DNA from: an uncultured bacterium | GTDB lineage: Bacteria; Bacillota_I; Bacilli_A; RFN20; CAG-826 | Direction of reading: 5' to 3' | Assembly: GCA_949300345.1 (NCBI GenBank) | Contig: CASGDR010000007.1 | Location: 1 to 64,000 of the forward strand | Length of the DNA stretch: 64,000 nt | Part shown: in pieces, positions 58,252-64,000 of the stretch | Position numbering within the stretch: position 1 is the first letter of the stretch | Layout: the number at the start of each line of letters is the position of its first letter | Notes under the pieces: generated by a model | The model's input: the letters and a program-made list of their open reading frames with translations, nothing else | The model's database searches: none | Told to the model about the DNA's origin: nothing | Position numbers and translations under genes: made by a program

Positions 58252-59457
58252 GTGCGAATCCTCTTCGTCAGCCAATACTTCCATCCGGAAAACACCCCGG
58301 CCACGGAAATAGTCAAGGGTCTGGTCGAAAAAGGCCATGAGGTCACCGTCTTGACCGGACAACCCAACTATGGCTTCGGCAGAATCGCCGAAGGCTATGA
58401 GAATGTCTTCGAAGAAGAGGTTTTCGGCGCGCATGTCATCAGGGTCAAGACCTACCCCCGTTATAACCCCAAGGGCATGAAGGACCTGATGAAGAACTAT
58501 CTATCATTCTATTTCCATTCCAGGAAGAAAGTCAGGCGCTTGAAAGAGGAGTTCGATGTCGTCTATTCGATGTCCTTCTCGCCCTGCATCTCCGTTTCCG
58601 CGGCCAATCTATACGCCAAGAAACACAAGCTGAAAAACGTCATCCATGTTCCCGACCTTTGGCCGGAATCCCCGGTCGCCATCGGAGCGGTCAAGAGGGG
58701 CAGCCTCTTCTATAGGATCCTTTATCGCTGGAGCAAATCCATCTATAAGAAAGGAGCCATCCTCCTTCTTACCTCGCCTTCCTTCAAGGACTATTTCAAA
58801 GATGTCCTGAAGCTAGAGAAGAAGACCGAATACATTCCGCTTCCGGCCACCATCGGGGCTAGCGATCCCATCGAAATCAAATGGAAGCACGACGTGAACA
58901 TCGTCTATTCCGGCAACATCGGAAAGTTGCAACTGGTCGAATCCTTGGTCAAGGCCATGGCCCTGCTTGATACTGAAAAAGATGTCTGCCTGCATGTTTT
59001 CGGAAGCGGCTCTTCCCTAGCCGAATGCGTGAAATTCGTAAGGGAAAACAACCTTGAGGAGAAGGTTTCCATCTATGGCCGCGTCAAGGCTGCCGAGACT
59101 GCACCATACCAAGAGAAGGCCGATGCCCTGGTCGTTTCCTTGAAGTCCGAAGATTCCCCGGTCAGCAAGACCATCCCAAACAAACTCGTAACTTCTTTGT
59201 ATTATGGCCGCCCCATCATCGGGGTCATCTCCGGGGATGGGAAAAAGGAGTTGGTAAACGCCAAAGGAAGCATGTTCCCCAAAGACGAATCCCCCGAGGC
59301 CATTGCCGATTGCTTCAAGAAGTTCCTCGAACTATCTGCGGAAGAAAAGAAAGAGATGGGCAAAAACAACAAAACCTATTATCAGAAGACCTTTGCCTTT
59401 CCCCGCATCATGGATCAGTTGGAAGAGGTGCTGGAAAAGTTCGCAAGGAAATCCTGA
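58252..59457 (+). CDS. GT4 glycosyltransferase (WbuB-like)
   Basis: 401 residues, GTG start. RILFVSQYFHPENTPATEI opens the GT-B acceptor domain; VIHVPDLWPES and IVYSGNIGKLQLVE are typical of the WbuB/L-fucosamine transferase group; the donor domain has SKTIPNKLVTSLYYGRPIIG. It would add a sugar to a lipid-linked surface glycan. The 3' end overlaps the convergent GT4 gene by 43 bases. Confidence 0.88.
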   Translation: MRILFVSQYFHPENTPATEIVKGLVEKGHEVTVLTGQPNYGFGRIAEGYENVFEEEVFGAHVIRVKTYPRYNPKGMKDLMKNYLSFYFHSRKKVRRLKEEFDVVYSMSFSPCISVSAANLYAKKHKLKNVIHVPDLWPESPVAIGAVKRGSLFYRILYRWSKSIYKKGAILLLTSPSFKDYFKDVLKLEKKTEYIPLPATIGASDPIEIKWKHDVNIVYSGNIGKLQLVESLVKAMALLDTEKDVCLHVFGSGSSLAECVKFVRENNLEEKVSIYGRVKAAETAPYQEKADALVVSLKSEDSPVSKTIPNKLVTSLYYGRPIIGVISGDGKKELVNAKGSMFPKDESPEAIADCFKKFLELSAEEKKEMGKNNKTYYQKTFAFPRIMDQLEEVLEKFARKS

Positions 59458-60548
59458 AGCTTAGCCGAAACGCCATCTAGGGAAAACATCCCTTCGATCT
59501 TATTGGCTCCTTTGTTGGGAACGACTCCCTCAAGGGTCTTTTTGTTTTTGGCGTGCTTCCTTAGCCAGCCAAGCAGGGTATTTTCGTTTACCTCATCGAT
59601 CCAGTTGATGTCGTTTTCGAATCCCTCATGTAGGGGCGAACAGGGTCCCGAGAGGATAGCGACCCCGGTGGAAATATAGTCCACGAGCTTGCTGGGGATG
59701 CAGTAGGGGTCAAGCTTCGGGTCCCTGGGACGGGGGTTGATGTTTAGGGCGCTGTAGGAGGCCAGTTCGTGGAATTTCTGGGGAGAGACCTTGCCAAGGA
59801 AGATGACCTTTTCATTCTTTTTGGCAACCTCTTCGATGTGTTCCTTGAAGGGTCCGTGCCCTGCGATTACCAAGGGAATGGAAGAGCCGGATTTGAGATA
59901 GGCATTCAGTAGCGAATCCACGCCATACCTTTCATACAAGGCTCCGCCGAAGAAGAGGTAGGAACCCTTTTCGAACATCGGCTCGCCTAGCGGCCTTTTG
60001 TTGAGGATCCCACCCACCAAGAGATAGGGTTTGCGCTTGATGTTGTAGTAGTCGTTGAGGCCCTTGGTCACGCAGATGAACCCGTCGGCATTTTTGAGGT
60101 TTTTCTTTACAGCCTTGCAGTATGAGGATTTGGCCCCGGTGAGGTTTTCGGCCTTGTCGGTGATGATGGCAACGGTCTTTATAAAGCGTTTTTCCTTCAG
60201 CCATTGGGCTGCTTTCCCCGCCCTGATGGAAAGGGCATCGAAAAAGACGGTAGTGTCCTTGATTCCTTCCAAAGTCCCGCAAAAAGCCTTTATCTTTTTG
60301 GTTAAATAGAGTTTTTCCATGAAGCCGTCGCTCTTGCGGGGATAGCAGTAAACGGGATTGCGGCTATTTTGATGGACGTTAGGATCCTTCAAGGTGGAAA
60401 CGACCGTTACATCGTTGTTTCTAGCTAGAGCCTTAACAAGAAGCGAGTGGTAATTCTGACCCGAGGGATTGAGACTTGCACTACCTGAGCCAACGAGGCT
60501 TTCATAGGCCCCCGGTTCCATCAGTTGGCCGATGTAGAGGATCTTCAT
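59415..60548 (-). CDS. GT4-like glycosyltransferase
   Basis: 377 residues. GT-B signs are the N-terminal ILYIGQLMEPGAYESLVGSG, ADGFICVTKGLNDYY, YLFFGGALYERYGVDSLL and the donor segment DPYCIPSKLVDYISTGVAILSG. It is translated right after the upstream GT4 gene, which it overlaps by 4 bases, and its 3' end overlaps the plus-strand GT4 gene. Confidence 0.85.
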   Translation of the reverse strand: MKILYIGQLMEPGAYESLVGSGSASLNPSGQNYHSLLVKALARNNDVTVVSTLKDPNVHQNSRNPVYCYPRKSDGFMEKLYLTKKIKAFCGTLEGIKDTTVFFDALSIRAGKAAQWLKEKRFIKTVAIITDKAENLTGAKSSYCKAVKKNLKNADGFICVTKGLNDYYNIKRKPYLLVGGILNKRPLGEPMFEKGSYLFFGGALYERYGVDSLLNAYLKSGSSIPLVIAGHGPFKEHIEEVAKKNEKVIFLGKVSPQKFHELASYSALNINPRPRDPKLDPYCIPSKLVDYISTGVAILSGPCSPLHEGFENDINWIDEVNENTLLGWLRKHAKNKKTLEGVVPNKGANKIEGMFSLDGVSAKLQDFLANFSSTSSN

Positions 60549-61627
60549 CCTAGGAATTCTCCGAATATCTTCAGGTGAGATTCCACCATGGCCTCAAGGG
60601 TTTCGCTCGATGAAGCCTTCAGGGCTCCCATCCTCATTTCTTCCCTGATGGAAGATAGGGCTTTTAGGAATTCTTCCTTGGTGTCGACGATAAAGCCGTC
60701 TTTTCCGTTTTCGATGAGCTTCAAGGCGGCGTTGGAGTAAGGGGAGGCAATGACCGGACAGGCTTGGCTTAGGGATTCGTTGACCACATGGCCATAGATG
60801 TCCTCTCCGGTCAGGAAGATCGAAGCGTCCGCATAGGATAGATATTCCAAGGTTTCCTTATGGGATTTATAGCCAGGCATGTAGATGTTATCTAGACCCA
60901 GCTTTTTGATTCGGGCCGCCATTTCCTGGAATAGGGGACCTTCGCCGAGATAGACCAAGGCGCAGTCCTTGGGAGCATCCTTGAACCATTCGAGCAACTC
61001 CAAGGGCCTCTTGCGGTCGATGAGCTGTCCGATGGATAGATAGACCTTCTCTTGCTTGATTCCCAGTTTCTCATAGAAGGCTTTTCTTTCTTCTTTGGTC
61101 TTTGGGGCATCGATTAGTTCGGCCTTCTTTACGGTGGAATATTCAAAGAGGCGGATCTTGGCTTCTTCGGCTCCATAGTAGAGGAGGTACTTCTTCGAAT
61201 TGAGGTCAGGGCATAGATATAGGCTCGCCCCTTTGATGTGTCGGGTCTTTAGGTTTTTCCTCAAGGAACTTTCTTCCTTTTTGATGAGGCCCCCGTTGAT
61301 GGCAAAGACATAGGGGATGCCATGCTTATGCAGATATCTGATGGCCTTCATCTCGGCCAGGGTCGACCAGCCGTTGATGACGATCAGGTCATAGCCCTTC
61401 TTGAAGTAGGGGATGATTTTGTTGGTGTAGGTATTGTGGGGCCCTAGCTTTATTCCATGCAGATGGACAGATTCGTAGTTGCTTTCTTTGGCTTTGTAGA
61501 ACTCGCTGTTCCTATCGGATTCGTTGTCGCGTTCGAAAAGGACGGTGAGATCGCATTTTTCGCCAAGGAGGGAGAAGAAGTCCACCTTGTAAGGTGCCGG
61601 ATGGTTGAAGACCCAGAGGATTTTCAT
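60545..61627 (-). CDS. GT4 glycosyltransferase
   Basis: 360 residues from ATG 61627 (MKILWVFNHPAPYKVDFF); longer starts reach into the ung promoter and would add unlike sequence. YLSIGQLIDRKRPLELLEWF and the donor motif FLTGEDIYGHVVNESLSQACPVIAS mark a GT4 enzyme. TATACT (61642-61637) with TTGGAA 17 bases before it would start transcription 2-3 bases before the ATG. Confidence 0.88.
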   Translation of the reverse strand: MKILWVFNHPAPYKVDFFSLLGEKCDLTVLFERDNESDRNSEFYKAKESNYESVHLHGIKLGPHNTYTNKIIPYFKKGYDLIVINGWSTLAEMKAIRYLHKHGIPYVFAINGGLIKKEESSLRKNLKTRHIKGASLYLCPDLNSKKYLLYYGAEEAKIRLFEYSTVKKAELIDAPKTKEERKAFYEKLGIKQEKVYLSIGQLIDRKRPLELLEWFKDAPKDCALVYLGEGPLFQEMAARIKKLGLDNIYMPGYKSHKETLEYLSYADASIFLTGEDIYGHVVNESLSQACPVIASPYSNAALKLIENGKDGFIVDTKEEFLKALSSIREEMRMGALKASSSETLEAMVESHLKIFGEFLG

Positions 61628-61635
61628 GCAAACAA

Positions 61636-61694
61636 GAGTATATATAAGGCAATCCCACTTTCCAAAGGCGGACTCTTGGAAGGATACTTTTATC
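61636..61694. promoter_or_regulatory. Divergent promoters between the GT4 gene and ung
   Basis: Minus: TTGGAA (61665-61660), 17-base spacer, TATACT (61642-61637). Plus: GATACT (61683-61688), ending 6 bases before ATG 61695. The two promoters share the central DNA; neither gene has a ribosome site. Confidence 0.55.
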
Positions 61695-62360
61695 ATGCTT
61701 GGCGACTGGAAATGCCTCTTCGATGAGTTCAAAAAGACCCCCTACAGCGCTTCCTTGCATTCCTTCTTGGAAGAGGAATACGCCAAAGGGACCGTCTACC
61801 CTCCTCGGGACATGGTGTTTCAGGCGTTCAAACTGACTTCCCCCAAGACCCTCAAGGCCGTCATCATCGGGCAGGACCCTTACCATAATCCCGGCGAGGC
61901 CATGGGGTTATCCTTTTCGGTGCCCAAAGGCATCGACCTTCCGCCTTCTCTTGTAAATGTATACAAGGAAATCGAAAACGATTTGGGCGTGAATATGGAT
62001 TTCGAAAACGGGGACCTCTCCGGCTGGGCCGAGCAGGGGATGTTGCTGCTGAATGCCTATTTGACCGTCAGGGCCCATAAGCCCCTCAGTCATTCTCGGA
62101 GCGAATACGTCGAATTCATGAAATGTACCCTGAGGTATATCGATACCTTGCAGCAGCCGATCGTCTTTTTCCTTTGGGGCAATTTCGCCCGGCAGTTCAA
62201 AAAACTCATCACCAACAAGAACCGCCTGGTGCTAGAAAGCGTCCATCCCTCTCCGCTAAGCGCCAACAGGGGCGGGTGGTTTGGAAACCACCAATTCTCC
62301 AGATGCAACGACTTCCTGAGCCAAAACGGGGCCAAGCCTATTGACTGGCTGGCCCATTAG
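61695..62360 (+). CDS. ung: Uracil-DNA glycosylase (family 1)
   Basis: 221 residues from ATG 61695. The catalytic GQDPYHNPGEAMGLSF with the Asp, the uracil-binding loop LLLNAYLTV, and the HPSPLSANRG DNA-intercalation loop are intact. It removes uracil from DNA. A longer frame to 61605 is not like the family. Confidence 0.96.
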   Translation: MLGDWKCLFDEFKKTPYSASLHSFLEEEYAKGTVYPPRDMVFQAFKLTSPKTLKAVIIGQDPYHNPGEAMGLSFSVPKGIDLPPSLVNVYKEIENDLGVNMDFENGDLSGWAEQGMLLLNAYLTVRAHKPLSHSRSEYVEFMKCTLRYIDTLQQPIVFFLWGNFARQFKKLITNKNRLVLESVHPSPLSANRGGWFGNHQFSRCNDFLSQNGAKPIDWLAH

Positions 62361-62371
62361 GCTAGACTTTT

Positions 62372-62460
62372 GCTGTCCGGAGCCCGCCGTCAAGCGAGCT
62401 GAGAGGAACCCTGCTTCGGGTTCGACGGTACCTGATCCGGGTAATGCCGGCGGAGGTAAA
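62372..62460 (+). promoter_or_regulatory. TPP riboswitch (THI element)
   Basis: The conserved pieces are in order: GGAGCCCG and GCTGAGAGG (pyrimidine sensor), a P3 hairpin CCCTGCTTCGGG, then ACCTGATCCGGGTAATGCCGG and CGGAGG (pyrophosphate sensor). It lies just before a thiamine transporter. Confidence 0.93.
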
Positions 62461-62476
62461 TGGCCATTATCGCTTT

Positions 62477-62496
62477 TTCCTCCGGATTAGGAGGAA
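62477..62496 (+). promoter_or_regulatory. Ribosome-site-sequestering hairpin of thiT
   Basis: TTCCTCC (62477-62483) pairs perfectly with GGAGGAA (62490-62496), burying AGGAGG. CCTCCG (62479-62484) can alternatively pair with CGGAGG of the aptamer (62451-62456), the expected ON state without TPP. Confidence 0.8.
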
Positions 62497-62501
62497 TTTT
62501 A

Positions 62502-63581
62502 ATGGAAGAAAACGAAATACAGGAACTTCATCAGGATAGGATCGCTAACCTTCTCGAACTATTGAAGTCCAATCTCTGGATCATCATGGGTAGCATCGGT
62601 GTCATCGCCCTGCTACTGACCTTGGTCCCTCTATTTAGCGCCATCCCGGTCGGTATGTCCGATGGGACGCTAATACCTCTAGGGGAAGATGAAATCGGAT
62701 TCTGCTTTTGGGATTTGCTTGGCAAGACCGTCTTCTCTTGGGGCTTCTTCTTCGCCCTGCTATTCATCTTGGCGGCCACAATATGCGGATTCTTGTTCCG
62801 TTTCCATTTGAATTTCGCGGTTGCTTCAACCCTTCTTTATCTGATTGGGGCCTGCCTACTGGTCTGCACTCCCTCTTTCTATGAACTGGCTCTTTCCTTC
62901 AAGCTCGGGGCCGATGTAGGGGACATCGCCTCCCTAAGCGAATGCGCGGCCGGAGCCGGGGTCATCGTTCCGGTGATTCTATGCTTCATCGCCGCGATGC
63001 TAGGGGTCTCCCAAAGCAATGTCAAAGATCCCTTCAGCCTGGTCGAGATTGCCGAGATGGGCATCCTCATCGCCCTTGCGGTCATTTGCGACCTCTATCT
63101 CTCCTTCGATATTTCCGCGGGTGCGGGTTCCATCAACCTCGCGATGGTGCCTCTGTTCCTGATTGCCCTTAGGCACGGACCGGCCAAGGGTTTCGTCGCC
63201 GGCGGCATCGTATTCGGTTTCATCACCTGCCTGACCGATGGCTATGGAATCTATACCTTCCCGTTCGATTACCTGATGGGCTTTGGTTCCATCTGCATGC
63301 TCGGATTCTTCCGCAAGTGGATTTTCACGGAAAAAGAACCCGGTTTTGCGCCGATTGGCTTCCTTTATATCCTCATCGGCGGGATTCTGGCCACCCTTGT
63401 AAGATTCATCGGTTCGACAGCTTCTTCGATGGTCATCTATGGCTATGAAATCATCCCGGCCATGGAATATAACGTCCTCTATATCTTGCCTACCGGGGCC
63501 ATTGCGACCGGGGTCATGATGGCCTTGTATGTGCCTCTGGCGAGGGTCAACTCCTACACCAGGCGCCATAACGCCCACTAG
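62502..63581 (+). CDS. thiT: ThiT-like thiamine transporter (ECF S component) with extra N-terminal membrane domain
   Basis: 359 residues from ATG 62502, with AGGAGG 8 bases upstream. Residues about 180-359 are ThiT: VEIAEMGILIALAVICDLY, INLAMVPLFLIALRHGPAKGFVAGG, FDYLMGF and ILPTGAIATGVMMAL, six membrane segments. Residues 1-175 add a charged start and four membrane segments not found in ordinary ThiT (about 190 residues). ThiT binds thiamine and works with the ECF energising module, which is not in this window. The TPP riboswitch confirms the thiamine role. By eye the usual His of the last third (RfisH-type) is absent in RFIGSTASS. Confidence 0.88.
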   Translation: MEENEIQELHQDRIANLLELLKSNLWIIMGSIGVIALLLTLVPLFSAIPVGMSDGTLIPLGEDEIGFCFWDLLGKTVFSWGFFFALLFILAATICGFLFRFHLNFAVASTLLYLIGACLLVCTPSFYELALSFKLGADVGDIASLSECAAGAGVIVPVILCFIAAMLGVSQSNVKDPFSLVEIAEMGILIALAVICDLYLSFDISAGAGSINLAMVPLFLIALRHGPAKGFVAGGIVFGFITCLTDGYGIYTFPFDYLMGFGSICMLGFFRKWIFTEKEPGFAPIGFLYILIGGILATLVRFIGSTASSMVIYGYEIIPAMEYNVLYILPTGAIATGVMMALYVPLARVNSYTRRHNAH

Positions 63582-63666
63582 ATGAGGCGCTTCCTCAGGC
63601 TTGAATAAACTCACCCTAAACGCAAAGGCATTTTGGGCTCTTTTGGTTGAGATAAATCCCCTTAGG

Positions 63667-63680
63667 CCTTATATATAAGG
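63667..63680. repeat. 14-bp perfect palindrome
   Basis: CCTTATATATAAGG lies 20 bases before the last gene and includes TATATA, a possible -10; it may be an operator. Confidence 0.4.
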
Positions 63681-63699
63681 GAGTTTCAGGAACACCACT

Positions 63700-64000
63700 A
63701 TGCCAAAGAAAAAAGAAGATACCGAAATCATTGAAAACCCCATCGCCGAAGAAGAAAGCGACTTCGCCGACGAACTAAAGGAAGAACCCATTGAGGAAAT
63801 AATAGAAGAAGCACCCCTCGAAGAAACCAAGGAAGAACCGGCTCCGGCCGAGGAAGCCAAGGCAGAAGCCGAACCCAAGGTCGAAGAACCCAAGAGCTAT
63901 GAATACGATGACCCCAATCTCGAGGCCATCGAGTTTGCTAGGGCGGCTTGCCTGAAGTCCTACCGCGGCATGGGCAAATGGACCATCCTTCCGACCGTCG
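63700..64000 (+). CDS. Glu-rich protein, N-terminal part (runs past the window)
   Basis: 100 codons are visible from ATG 63700. Residues 1-70 are highly acidic with Glu/Pro/Ala runs, probably disordered; from residue 75 a folded domain seems to start (LEAIEFARAACLKSYRGMG). Not recognised. The ribosome site is weak (AGGAAC). Confidence 0.6.
   Translation, partial: MPKKKEDTEIIENPIAEEESDFADELKEEPIEEIIEEAPLEETKEEPAPAEEAKAEAEPKVEEPKSYEYDDPNLEAIEFARAACLKSYRGMGKWTILPTV

Overview
The window is a 64 kb chromosomal segment around the replication origin of a low-redundancy Bacillota genome, most likely an anaerobic gut member of the Bacilli/Erysipelotrichia side of the phylum. Three things suggest this: the order rpmH-dnaA-dnaN-S4 protein-recF-gyrB-gyrA, a left arm with khpB, yidC and rnpA, and anaerobe markers (pyruvate phosphate dikinase, rubrerythrin with a PerR-like regulator, class I aldolase). 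TGA is used as a stop, often in ATGA overlaps, so the code is standard and not the mycoplasma code. Genus and species cannot be named from this sequence.

Layout. 1-1812: 3' part of ppdK on the plus strand, with codon use unlike its neighbours. 1905-10284: a compact minus-strand housekeeping block (glmU, ispE, rsmA, rnmV, tatD, mnmE, khpB, yidC, rnpA, rpmH). 10285-10713: oriC with DnaA boxes; a further box lies between dnaA and dnaN. 10714-22300: plus-strand replication and translation genes (dnaA, dnaN, rlbA, recF, gyrB, gyrA, a glycosyltransferase, serS, SRP RNA, tadA). Both arms therefore read away from the origin. 22442-31726: an overlapping run of ABC exporter, CtpE-like P-type ATPase, psuG, TetR regulator, iron alcohol dehydrogenase and an S2P-like membrane protein. 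31851-34585: TldD/PmbA pair on the minus strand.

34669-44945: mixed genes, including a DUF4143 ATPase in AT-rich DNA, rpmE, metG, rlmCD, an aromatic-amino-acid-type decarboxylase, class I aldolase, and an intergenic region holding a roughly 180-nt sequence that folds into a 6S-like structure. 45006-53827: accessory and stress genes (an HTH/membrane-protein pair with its own operator, a lipoprotein, Nudix, epimerase, a decayed NAD(P)-binding protein, PerR/rubrerythrin, HAD, TetR) and enolase. 53961-61627: a cell-surface polysaccharide cluster (GT-D transferase, Wzy-like membrane protein, lipoprotein, TupA-like ATP-grasp, three GT4 enzymes). 61695-64000: ung, a TPP riboswitch controlling an unusual extended ThiT transporter, and the start of a Glu-rich protein.

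Two themes cut across the window. Many transcription units have a good -10 box, often extended, placed so that transcription would begin at or within a few bases of the start codon with no Shine-Dalgarno sequence, which suggests frequent leaderless mRNAs. Several regulators and enzymes carry clear inverted-repeat operators or RNA switches. No tRNA, insertion sequence, prophage or CRISPR array was seen.
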